Origin: Pseudomonadota bacterium
GTDB lineage: Bacteria > Pseudomonadota > Gammaproteobacteria > Steroidobacterales > JBCBZW01
Assembly (NCBI GenBank): GCA_039193195.1
Contig: JBCCWS010000049.1
Location: forward strand, 1-44,191
DNA length: 44,191 nucleotides
Direction: 5' to 3'
In this document: positions 36,525 through 44,053 of the stretch, piece by piece
Numbering within the stretch: the first letter of the stretch is position 1
Layout of the letters: each line of letters begins with the position of its first letter
Position numbers and translations under genes: made by a program
Notes under the pieces: model-generated
What the model was told of the DNA's origin: nothing
Seen by the model: only the letters and a program-made list of their open reading frames with translations
The model's database searches: none

Positions 36525-38474
36525 TCAGGCGCCCTCCTCAGGGCGCGGCACCGGTGCTTGTGCCGCTTCCGTTGCCGTCGGCTTGGGCGGATTCATGCGC
36601 CCGCGCAGTTGCGCCTCCCACTCAGCGCGAAGTTCCTTTACCCGTTGTACGTAGGGCGCGTTCTCCATCGGGGGGATGTTGATGTCGTACAGGGGCGCCA
36701 CCTCGAGCATGGCCTGGCGGTCTACCTTCTCGAACTCGCCCGCCATGCGTACCGCCTCCTCGCGGGAGAACCCGAGGGCTTCGAAGGCCGAGCGTCCAGC
36801 GCGAATCGAGCTGTCGTAGGTCTCGCGGATGATGTCGCGACAGCCCACGCTGTACAGGTCGTACACATGGAGGCGATCCACGGCCCGTGCGAGCACGTGC
36901 ACCTTGGGGTAGTGCTCGATGATGTAGCGGGTGAGCTCGGTGATCTGCTGCTTGTTATCGATCGCGATAACCAAGAGGCGCGCCTTGTCGATGCCGGCCG
37001 CGTGCAGGAGGTCCGGGCGGGTGGCATCGCCGAAGTACACCTCGAAGCCGAAGGTACGCAACATCTCCAGCTGCGAGGAGCTGTAGTCGACCACCGTAGT
37101 CTCGAATCCTGCGCCACGAAGCATGCGGTTGACGATGCCGCCGAAGCGGCCGTGGCCCGCGACGATGATGTCGCAGTCGCGATCGATGTCGTCTGCCTCT
37201 TGCTCCTGACCGACGGCGTAGCGCGGCACGATCAGGCGGTCGTAGAGGATGAAGAGCACGGGCGTGAGCAGCATGGACAGCGCGACCACCAGCAGCAGGC
37301 GATCGGCGAGCAGTCCGGGAATGACGCCGTTGGCGACGGTAAAGGCCAGCAGCACGAAGCCGAATTCGCCCGCCTGTGCCAGACCGAAGGCAAGCAACCA
37401 TCGATCGGTGCCTCGCAGGGAGAATATCTGTGCGAGCCCCTGCAGTACGGTGAACTTAACCAACATCAGGCATAGGGTCAGCCCAAGCACCAGGGACCAC
37501 TCGGCGGCCAACAGGCCGAAGTCGATGTTGGCACCGACGGTGATGAAGAATAGGCCAAGGAGTAAGCCCTTGAAGGGATCGATATCCGCCTCGAGTTCGT
37601 GGCGGTACTCACTCTCGGCCAGCACAACGCCAGCGAGGAAGGTGCCGAGGGCTGGTGAAAGCCCGACCAGCGCCATGAGCAGGGCGATGGCGACGACGAT
37701 CATTAGGGCTGCAGCCGTAAACAACTCGCGCAGGCGGGCGACACCGATGAAGCGGAAGATGTACGGCGTGACTCGCCGTCCGATGAAGATGACTCCCGCG
37801 ATCGCGCTTAAGGTCACGAGCATGCGCTGCCACCCGGACAGGCCGGCCACCAGGCTCATCGCCTCGCCGCCGCCGTGACCACCGTTGGCCGCGGGCGCGT
37901 GGGGCGTGCCTTCGCCCACCGCAGCCATGGCCACGTCCGCCGAGGGCGCGAGGCTGAGCTCGGGCAGGGCGAGTAGGGGGATGAACGCGAGCATCGGGAT
38001 GACGGCGATGTCTTGAAAGAGCAACACTGAGAAGGAGGCGCGTCCCCCCTCGCAGTTCATCAGCCCACGTTCGTTCAGTGTCTGAAGGACGATGGCGGTG
38101 GAGGACAGGGAGAGCACAAGACCGGCGGCGAGGGCGATCGACCACGGCTGGCCCAGGGCCATCGTAAGGGCGGTGATCGCAGCCGTGGTGCCCAGCACCT
38201 GCAGGCCGCCGAGGCCCAACAGGCGCGAGCGCATCGCCCACAGGCGATCCGGCTCGAGCTCAAGGCCGACGAGAAATAGCATCATCACTACGCCGAACTC
38301 GGCGAAGTGTTGAATCGCCACCACATCGACCTGCAGTGCGTGGAGTAAGGGGCTGAGGGCGATACCGGCAATCAGGTAGCCGAGGACGCTGCCCAGGCCG
38401 AGCCGGGAGGCCACGGGCACGGTGAACACGCCGGCACCAAGGAAGAGGAAAATCAGCAGCAGGTAATCGGTCAT
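36525..38474 (-). CDS. Kef-type potassium/proton antiporter with RCK domain
   Basis: A 649-residue CPA2-family antiporter. I start at MTDYLLL (38474), where the family begins; an ATG at 38525 adds 17 residues. The transporter part (about 1-420) has twelve or thirteen helices, with FLVGLELEPD, LSSTAIVLQTLNE, VLLFQDIAVIPML (Gln154/Asp155, ion-path residues) and PALGTFLAGVVLAESEYRHE. A ~40-residue His/Gly-rich cytoplasmic insert precedes helix 7. The RCK/TrkA-N domain begins at about 435 with IIVAGHGRFGG, and binds nucleotide via GHGRFG and VVDYSSSQ. Kef proteins protect against electrophiles when gated by glutathione adducts, but I cannot confirm the glutathione site. The exported SH3 gene follows without a gap. 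Confidence 0.92.
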   Translation of the reverse strand: MTDYLLLIFLFLGAGVFTVPVASRLGLGSVLGYLIAGIALSPLLHALQVDVVAIQHFAEFGVVMMLFLVGLELEPDRLWAMRSRLLGLGGLQVLGTTAAITALTMALGQPWSIALAAGLVLSLSSTAIVLQTLNERGLMNCEGGRASFSVLLFQDIAVIPMLAFIPLLALPELSLAPSADVAMAAVGEGTPHAPAANGGHGGGEAMSLVAGLSGWQRMLVTLSAIAGVIFIGRRVTPYIFRFIGVARLRELFTAAALMIVVAIALLMALVGLSPALGTFLAGVVLAESEYRHELEADIDPFKGLLLGLFFITVGANIDFGLLAAEWSLVLGLTLCLMLVKFTVLQGLAQIFSLRGTDRWLLAFGLAQAGEFGFVLLAFTVANGVIPGLLADRLLLVVALSMLLTPVLFILYDRLIVPRYAVGQEQEADDIDRDCDIIVAGHGRFGGIVNRMLRGAGFETTVVDYSSSQLEMLRTFGFEVYFGDATRPDLLHAAGIDKARLLVIAIDNKQQITELTRYIIEHYPKVHVLARAVDRLHVYDLYSVGCRDIIRETYDSSIRAGRSAFEALGFSREEAVRMAGEFEKVDRQAMLEVAPLYDINIPPMENAPYVQRVKELRAEWEAQLRGRMNPPKPTATEAAQAPVPRPEEGA

Positions 38475-38628
38475 GGACGGGAAAATCGGCCTTTTCGCAG
38501 CACAGGGGACCGCAGTGTAGGGCATCGCCGGTGCTCTGGCCCGAGGCGGCGGCAGCGCTCGGGAGGCCTCGGTGATATCTAGCCGGTATCCTCTCGTCTA
38601 AGTACGCTCACTTGCAAAGGAATTCACT

Positions 38629-39096
38629 ATGCGTCAGTTCATCACAGGCCTGTGTGCCGCCTTCGCTCTAATCGGTGTCAGCCAGGTCGCCATGGCTGCG
38701 CACGAGGACGCGCTGGTGACGCGCACGAGCGCGCACTCCGTTACGCAGACCCTCGATCGCTTGGAGGCGATCGTGCGCGAGAAGGGGTTTACCGTGTTTG
38801 CCCGAATCGACCATGCGGCCGGTGCCGCCAAGGTGGAAAGGGCCCTACGGCCCACCCAGCTGCTGATCTTCGGTAACCCAAAAGTGGGTACGGCGCTGAT
38901 GAGCAGTGCGCAAAGCGTTGGCCTCGATCTGCCGATCCGCGTGGTCGCTTACGAAGACTTGGACGGCACCGTGCACCTGTCCTACACCGCACCCGCAGCA
39001 CTCGCCGCACGCCACCACATCGGCGATCGCGACCAGATAGTCAAGCGGATGACCAAGGCCTTAGAGGGTTTCACCACGGCGGCGGCCGCTCCCTAG
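38629..39096 (+). CDS. Exported DUF302 protein
   Basis: A 155-residue protein with signal peptide (about 1-23, ending AMAA) and a DUF302 domain: TRTSAHSVTQTLDRLEAIVREKG, FTVFARIDHAAGA, RPTQLLIFGNPKVGTALM, IRVVAYEDLDGTVHLSYTAP. DUF302 is a small alpha/beta fold of unknown function, often exported and sometimes in dimers. AAGGA is placed 7 bases before the ATG, so the start is sound. It is followed after 8 bases by the LpxL-like acyltransferase, suggesting an operon. Confidence 0.92.
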   Translation: MRQFITGLCAAFALIGVSQVAMAAHEDALVTRTSAHSVTQTLDRLEAIVREKGFTVFARIDHAAGAAKVERALRPTQLLIFGNPKVGTALMSSAQSVGLDLPIRVVAYEDLDGTVHLSYTAPAALAARHHIGDRDQIVKRMTKALEGFTTAAAAP

Positions 39097-39104
39097 GCCG
39101 CCCC

Positions 39105-40175
39105 GTGGCAGGTGCCCCTCGGTCGCCATCCCAGGGTGCTGGGGAGGCTCTCCGCGAGCGTGGCGCGGCGACCGCGATCGTGCTGCGCTCGTCGGCGCTG
39201 TACCTCGGCGAGCTGACCGTGGTGGAGAAAGGGCGGTCGGAGGCGGTCGCCGGCCGTTCCAGGTTTAGCGGGCGTGGCCTGAAGAACCTCTTGCTGCCGC
39301 TGTTGCACAGCCTGGCCAAGCGAGCGCCAGACTGGGTTGTGATGGTGCCCGTTCGCGTGGCCGCCCGCTTGCTCCGCTGGGCCTATCACTGGCGTGCCAA
39401 TCCCCTGCGCCAGGCGCTCATGGATCTCGCGGCGGTGGCCTCGGACAGGTCAGGGCCCGCGGATCCCCGAGCGATCTACCACCGCTTTTTGGACAATGGG
39501 TGCGCCACGCTCCAGGCCTACCTGGACTTGCGGCGCCGCGGGCTCGACGCAGCGCTGGCGCGCGTGGAACTACCAACGGAGCAGAGCGCGATGGTCGAGC
39601 GCTTACTAACGGAATACGAAGGTATCGTCTTGGCCGTGGCACACAACTACGCCAGCGCCTTCGCGGCGGCCCGCTTGAACCAGGCATTTCCGATGCTCCT
39701 GGTGGCCAAGAACTCCAACACGGCCGCGCGTACGCGCTTGGCCCTGGAGATGTTCGAACGCATGCGGGTGCAGGTGCTGATGGTTCGCGGCGGCAACCCC
39801 ATGGGATTGTCACGGGCGATCTTCCGCGCTCTCGGCGAGCGTCGCGCCATCGCCGCGACGGTGGACAACGTGGTCAGCGGGGCTGAAACGGTCCAGACGG
39901 AGATCTTCGGCGTGTCCGTAAGCCTCTCGCCCTGGGCAGCGAACCTCGCCGCCAAGCGGGGTGTGCCCCTGGTACCGCTTTGGTTCAGCTGCCGGGGGCA
40001 GGGGCGTGTGATGCCCCAGCTGGGTGTGCCCCTGATCAGCGCCGACCCGACCGCGCTCGTGAAGCACTACGCGGCATTCTTCGAAGATCGCGTGCTGGAG
40101 GATCCCGCTAGCTGGGCGTACCTGGCCGACAAGCACTGGGGCAAGGTGCTGCGCCGGGCCGCGCTGGCCCTCTAG
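39105..40175 (+). CDS. Divergent LpxL/HtrB-like lipid A acyltransferase
   Basis: A 356-residue protein resembling lipid A lauroyl/myristoyl acyltransferases. Its core region reads YEGIVLAVAHNYASAFAAARL, KNSNTAARTRL, LMVRGGNPMGLSRAIFRALGERRAI and TVQTEIFGVSVSLSPWAANLAAKRGVPLVPLWFSC. The usual catalytic motif H-x4-E (as in HxGNWE) is altered: the histidine remains (HNYASA) but the acidic residue is Ala. It may have another catalytic residue or bind a different acceptor. The N-terminus is uncertain: GTG 39105 has no ribosome binding site, and the first ~40 residues are unlike the family. Another GTG lies at 39178. Confidence 0.78.
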   Translation: MAGAPRSPSQGAGEALRERGAATAIVLRSSALYLGELTVVEKGRSEAVAGRSRFSGRGLKNLLLPLLHSLAKRAPDWVVMVPVRVAARLLRWAYHWRANPLRQALMDLAAVASDRSGPADPRAIYHRFLDNGCATLQAYLDLRRRGLDAALARVELPTEQSAMVERLLTEYEGIVLAVAHNYASAFAAARLNQAFPMLLVAKNSNTAARTRLALEMFERMRVQVLMVRGGNPMGLSRAIFRALGERRAIAATVDNVVSGAETVQTEIFGVSVSLSPWAANLAAKRGVPLVPLWFSCRGQGRVMPQLGVPLISADPTALVKHYAAFFEDRVLEDPASWAYLADKHWGKVLRRAALAL

Positions 40176-40214
40176 GCGGCAGATTTTTTCCTTTTGCGGT
40201 ATCATCTTAGGCAG

Positions 40215-40252
40215 CAGGGGCGCGCGGGGCGCAGGCTCCGCCCTCGCCCCTG
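40215..40252 (+). promoter_or_regulatory. Strong hairpin in the isocitrate dehydrogenase upstream region
   Basis: CAGGGGCG (40215-40222) pairs with CGCCCCTG (40245-40252), with an inner GGGCG/CGCCC pair (40227-40231, 40239-40243). No T-tract follows. It lies about 60 bases before the next ATG, so it may be a terminator for the preceding operon or a leader structure. TATCAT at 40199-40204 could be a -10 element for a transcript that begins with it. Confidence 0.35.
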
Positions 40253-40312
40253 TTCACCCAAGAGTTCACTTAGCCGAAGTGCCCTTGCCGGGCCTCGGAC
40301 ACTGGAGCGTTC

Positions 40313-42064
40313 ATGGCAGAGAAGATCGAGGTTTCCGGCCCCCTGGTAATCCTTCACGGCGATGAGATGGCCCAGGTGGCTTTCGAGCGTATCCTGGAGC
40401 AGTTCGTCACCTCGCGCCTCGCCATCCCCTTGGTGGAGTTCGATCTCTCGGCGGAAAACAGGCTGCTCACCAACGGGGTGGTAGTCACCGACGCCATCGA
40501 CGCACTAAAGTCGTGCGGTGTAGGGGTCAAGAACGCCGGCATGACCGTGAACAGGCGACAGCTTGAGGGTCTTCTCGCCAAGCACCCGCACGTGCAGGAG
40601 GGGGCGCTGCACCGCCTCGCGACGCGCTCGCCGAACGGTGCGATCCGCAAGGGCATCGGTGGCAACATCACGCGCGAGGACATCCTGTTTCACAACATCG
40701 AGATCAGCCGGCCAGGTTGGGTCGGCCGTGATATCGAAGTGGACACGATGGAGACGGGCGGCATCAAAGACAGTGCCAATGGCCTGTCCGAGGTGTCCGG
40801 CGTGGTCAAGCTGCTGTTTGTGGGGGCGAGCGGCGATCCCGTGGAGCTGCATAGGCGCGACATCTGGCGCGGCGATCCCTGGCTAATCGCCAGCAACGAC
40901 ATGGAACGGGTCCGCGAGTGGGCACATCGCTTCTTCGCTCGAGCACTCGATGAGAAGCGCGACGTCTACCTGGGCCTGAAGGACACCGTGATCCCCGGCT
41001 ACGACGGGGTCATGCGGGCCGCGATCGAAGAGATCTACGAGGAGCACTACAAGGACCGACTGGCGGGGGCGGGGTTGTCGTACCACTACGAACTCATCGA
41101 CGCCCAGGCCGCCCGCATCGTGGCCAACCCGCCAGAGCGTGCCCTGTGGGGCGTGCCTGACAACACCACTGGCCGTAAGCTCTACAAGCTGGTGACGCGC
41201 CTGAAGCGCTTCGGGATCCCCCAGCGCGAAGCGCACGTGTCCATTTCCCGCATGAGTGCCGGCGGCGGCGACCAGTACGGTAGCTTCAATGCCGCCGCGC
41301 CTGAGGACGGGATGCTCAAGGTCGTCATCGACGGCGTAGAAAGGCACGCGCGCAAGGTCAGCAAGGGTGATCCGATCCTTCTGATGCACAACGATCGCGA
41401 AGCGATCAAGGACTGGGTGACGCAGGTCTTCCGCGACGCATCACGCAAGGACAAGGAGGTGTACTTTGGGCTCAAGCGCGAGTACATGGAGTACGACGAT
41501 GTGTTCAGCACCGTTATCACCGAGGTGCGCAAGGAGCTTGCCGCGCACGGCACGCGCATGCCTTCCTTCATGATCATGCGCCCGTCTCGCCAGTTAACGA
41601 AGATGATCACCGATCCGCCGCGGAATGCGCTGTATCCTGCTCAGAATCTGGACGGGGATATCTTCTCCGACATATCAGCCGCGCTCGGTGGCAGCCTCGC
41701 CACGGCCAGCTCAATCATCGAGAGCAACGACGGCACCATGTTGTTCGAGGCCCCCCACGGCACGGCCCACGACCTCTACCTGCGCTACGTCGAAACAGAC
41801 GGCAAGGAATCGCACTTCAACTCGTCCGCCTTGATCTTCGCCGTTGCCAACGCCCTGCAGACCCGCGCAGACCGAGACCATAACGAGGCGCTCAGCGCCT
41901 ACGCGAGGACCTTAAAGCAAGCCCTCATCGACACGGTGGGGGACTACATCGTGACCCCGGATCTGCGCGGCAAGACCAACGATCCGCAGGGAGAGCAGAT
42001 AGTGGACATGCAGGGCTTCCTCGACGCTATCGAAACGCGCCTGGATCAGGCTCTTTCGGCATAG
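40313..42064 (+). CDS. icd: Isocitrate dehydrogenase with internal duplication
   Basis: A 583-residue protein of the NADP isocitrate dehydrogenase (dimeric, TIGR00127-type) family, which oxidatively decarboxylates isocitrate to 2-oxoglutarate in the TCA cycle. The N-terminus (VILHGDEMAQVAF) and substrate residues in AGMTVNRRQ and RSPNGAIRKGIGGNITRED (Ser106, Asn108, Arg112, Arg121) are typical. The central region occurs twice, about 125-295 and 296-470: GDPWLIASND / GDPILLMHND, DVYLGLK / EVYFGLK, NPPERALW / DPPRNALY. Copy A keeps the catalytic-Asp context LID (Asp263); copy B keeps GDQY (319-322) and the metal-binding NLDGDIFSD (Asp449, Asp453). Lys223 and Lys388 both match the catalytic Lys. 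The cofactor region EAPHGTAHDLYLRY follows. The usual family length is about 410. Confidence 0.85.
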   Translation: MAEKIEVSGPLVILHGDEMAQVAFERILEQFVTSRLAIPLVEFDLSAENRLLTNGVVVTDAIDALKSCGVGVKNAGMTVNRRQLEGLLAKHPHVQEGALHRLATRSPNGAIRKGIGGNITREDILFHNIEISRPGWVGRDIEVDTMETGGIKDSANGLSEVSGVVKLLFVGASGDPVELHRRDIWRGDPWLIASNDMERVREWAHRFFARALDEKRDVYLGLKDTVIPGYDGVMRAAIEEIYEEHYKDRLAGAGLSYHYELIDAQAARIVANPPERALWGVPDNTTGRKLYKLVTRLKRFGIPQREAHVSISRMSAGGGDQYGSFNAAAPEDGMLKVVIDGVERHARKVSKGDPILLMHNDREAIKDWVTQVFRDASRKDKEVYFGLKREYMEYDDVFSTVITEVRKELAAHGTRMPSFMIMRPSRQLTKMITDPPRNALYPAQNLDGDIFSDISAALGGSLATASSIIESNDGTMLFEAPHGTAHDLYLRYVETDGKESHFNSSALIFAVANALQTRADRDHNEALSAYARTLKQALIDTVGDYIVTPDLRGKTNDPQGEQIVDMQGFLDAIETRLDQALSA

Positions 42065-42138
42065 GGGTTTTCCGAAATGGGGACCGTGTCGCCTCGCCAG
42101 CGACAATGGGCGCAGCAGTGGGAACAGGACCTCTCTCA

Positions 42139-43191
42139 ATGAACAGCAAGCAGGTGGCCGCTCGCTCGGACGCGGCGCAAGCGGCATTGGCCATAGTTCG
42201 CGGGCTACAGAAGCGGTTCGTCGCCGGTCTCGAGGCTCTCGCGAGGAATCGGGGCAGCGACCAGCACCTGAGCGCCGTCGACTGGCTGCGCGACGGGGGG
42301 CGCCACGGTGGCGGTGTGCGCTACGAGACGGGCGAGGGTGATGTGTTCTGGCGCGGCTCCGTAAACGTCTCCCAGGTGCATTACGACGATACGCCGCAGA
42401 AGCAGCTCGGTTCGGCCAATGCCATCTCCACGATCATCCACCCGCGCCACCCCTTGGCGCCGTCCGTTCACATCCATGTGAGCTTCACGGAACGCAAGGA
42501 TGGTGCTGGGTACTGGCGCGTGATGGCGGATCTCAACCCTTCCCACCCCCACGCGGACGACACAGGCCGCTTCTTGGAGGCGTTGCAGACCGCGGCACCC
42601 GAGCAATTCGAGCATGCCAAGGCCCAGGGCGAGCGCTACTTCTACATACCCGCTCTCGAGCGCCATCGCGGCGTCGCCCATTTCTACCTGGAGCACTTCT
42701 TCTCGAACGACCCTGGGGAGGACGCAGCTTTGGCTTGCGGTGTCGGCGAGGCGGCCATCGACAGCTACCTCGCTATCCTGTCGGATGCTCTGGCTCGATC
42801 GGCGGCGCCCACCACCGAGCAGCGCGCAGGGCAGCTGGCCTACCACTCAGTGTACCTGTTCCAGGTGCTCACCCTCGACCGCGGTACCACTAGCGGGTTG
42901 CTGGTCCACGACCAGAACGACGTTGGCATCATGGGGTCTCTGCCGCCCTTCGTGGACGCGGGACTGCTGACGTCATGGGTCGCGCGTATGGCGCCACCAC
43001 AAGATCGTCTGCTGCGCAGCCTGATCGAGGCGTTGGGGCAAGACGCGGGCGTATGCCCAGTGGACGAGGCACGCAAGCAACGCTTGGCCGCAGCCGTCCG
43101 CTACCACTACCAGCTGCACCCCAAGGCGCTGGAGTTGCAGGCTGCAGGGGACGTGGTTCCACCCACGGTGGCCAACCACGAAACTGCCTGA
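42139..43191 (+). CDS. Divergent coproporphyrinogen III oxidase (HemF)-like protein
   Basis: A 350-residue protein resembling aerobic coproporphyrinogen III oxidase. Shared blocks: VFWRGSVNVSQVHY (for the family's G-V-N-F-S-x-V-H), IIHPRHPLAPSVHIHVSF (for H-P-R-N-P-x-x-P-T-x-H-M-N-V-R), WRVMADLNPS (for W-W-F-G-G-G-x-D-L-T-P), YFYIPALERHRGVAHFY, and LTLDRGTTSGLL plus GSLPP. Changes fall in conserved positions: the glycine-rich W-F-G-G-G is lost, and G-G-R-x-E-S-I-L is replaced by HDQNDVGIM. It may therefore catalyse another reaction or be a partner protein. The ATG at 42139 has AGGAC at 8 bases. It follows isocitrate dehydrogenase by 75 bases and is convergent with soxR. Confidence 0.8.
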   Translation: MNSKQVAARSDAAQAALAIVRGLQKRFVAGLEALARNRGSDQHLSAVDWLRDGGRHGGGVRYETGEGDVFWRGSVNVSQVHYDDTPQKQLGSANAISTIIHPRHPLAPSVHIHVSFTERKDGAGYWRVMADLNPSHPHADDTGRFLEALQTAAPEQFEHAKAQGERYFYIPALERHRGVAHFYLEHFFSNDPGEDAALACGVGEAAIDSYLAILSDALARSAAPTTEQRAGQLAYHSVYLFQVLTLDRGTTSGLLVHDQNDVGIMGSLPPFVDAGLLTSWVARMAPPQDRLLRSLIEALGQDAGVCPVDEARKQRLAAAVRYHYQLHPKALELQAAGDVVPPTVANHETA

Positions 43192-43199
43192 GCGTTCGC

Positions 43200-43691
43200 T
43201 TAGTCGTCGGGGTCGCCCAGGAGCCAGCGGGCACCAGGGCCCCTTGCAGCGGCGCGGTCCTCGGGGTTGTAGAGGCGGCAGTGCTTTAAGGATAGGCAGC
43301 CGCAGCCGATGCAACCGTCCAGGCGGGCGGCGGTGCGCTTTAGAATCTCGATTTGCTCCTCGATGTCATCGCGGAAGGCGCGGCTGATGCGCTGCCAGTC
43401 GCGGCGGGTGGGTGTGCGGCCGTCGGGCAGCGCCTCTAGGCGTGTACGGATATCGCTCAAGGAGAAGCCGAGTTGCTGGGCGATGATGATGAAGGACAGG
43501 CGGCGAACGTCGGCGCGACGGTAGCGGCGTTGCTTGCCGTGGGTGCGAACTGGGTGGACCAGGCCTTCCTGCTCGTAGTAGCGGATGGCCGAGACGGCGA
43601 GCCCCGTGCGCGTTGCGACGTCGCCGATCGTGAGCCATTCCTGCGAGGGCAGAGGGGGTACCGTCGGGTGGGAATCGGACCGCTCTGCCAT
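43200..43691 (-). CDS. soxR: Redox-sensitive MerR-family activator SoxR
   Basis: A 163-residue MerR-family dimer. The HTH is at about 20-60 (LTIGDVATRTGLAVSAIRYYEQEGLV), with the typical KQRRYRRADVRRLSFIIIAQQLGFSL recognition region. The C-terminal iron-sulfur loop CIGCGC-LSLKH-C (Cys127, 130, 132, 138) binds the [2Fe-2S] cluster; oxidation of this cluster by redox-cycling compounds or superoxide turns transcription on. GGAGG lies 8 bases before the ATG. No SoxS gene is adjacent, as is normal outside enterics, where SoxR acts directly on target genes. The 3' end is 8 bases from the HemF-like gene. Confidence 0.95.
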   Translation of the reverse strand: MAERSDSHPTVPPLPSQEWLTIGDVATRTGLAVSAIRYYEQEGLVHPVRTHGKQRRYRRADVRRLSFIIIAQQLGFSLSDIRTRLEALPDGRTPTRRDWQRISRAFRDDIEEQIEILKRTAARLDGCIGCGCLSLKHCRLYNPEDRAAARGPGARWLLGDPDD

Positions 43692-43703
43692 TACGTTCCC
43701 TCC

Positions 43704-43743
43704 GGCTCAAGTCGAAGTGGCACAGGCTTGCCTCCTTGCAAGC
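43704..43743. promoter_or_regulatory. Inverted repeat and SoxR-like half-site upstream of soxR
   Basis: GCTTGC-6-GCAAGC (43726-43743) is a perfect inverted repeat. Next to it GCTCAAGT (43704-43711) matches 7 of 8 bases of the left half of the SoxR consensus CCTCAAGT, but the right half is poor. It could be a weak autoregulatory site or a promoter element. Confidence 0.25.
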
Positions 43744-43863
43744 GCGCCGCCGGTCCCCTCTTCGGTCGCATGACCCGCATGGACGGGCTACTTGAATCGT
43801 TCGGTGCTGCAGGCACCCGGCGCAGTGCATACAATGGAGGGGTTCCTCGTCGGAGCCAATGCT

Positions 43864-44049
43864 ATGGCTGACATCTTGCCGTTCAAGAAGCCCTCCCGAA
43901 AGAAGCAGTCCGAGGGGAAGACCCTGTGCGCTCGCGGACTGCACCGGTGGGTGGTGGATAAGGAACGTCGCTTCGACGTCAAGCAGGGTAAACTCATCAC
44001 GACGCAGCGTTGCAGCCGTTGCGGTATCACTCGCACCAAGGCCACCTAG
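43864..44049 (+). CDS. Small zinc-ribbon-like basic protein
   Basis: A 61-residue basic protein starting at MADILPFKK (43864), with GGAG about 8 bases upstream. Two upstream in-frame ATGs (43792 and 43834) are less well placed. The C-terminal CSRCGITRTKA, with an earlier CARGLHRW, gives a C-x-H...C-x-x-C arrangement that could bind zinc. The block VDKERRFDVKQGKLITTQR is the rest of the conserved core. I regard it as a conserved small protein of unknown function, possibly nucleic-acid binding because of its high Lys/Arg content. Confidence 0.7.
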   Translation: MADILPFKKPSRKKQSEGKTLCARGLHRWVVDKERRFDVKQGKLITTQRCSRCGITRTKAT

Positions 44050-44053
44050 CTAC

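Noticed and set aside
35889-37475. 528-residue plus-strand frame opposite the SH3 and Kef genes
   Set aside because: Spans two convincing minus-strand genes and shows only Gly/Arg/Val/His-rich shadow composition.
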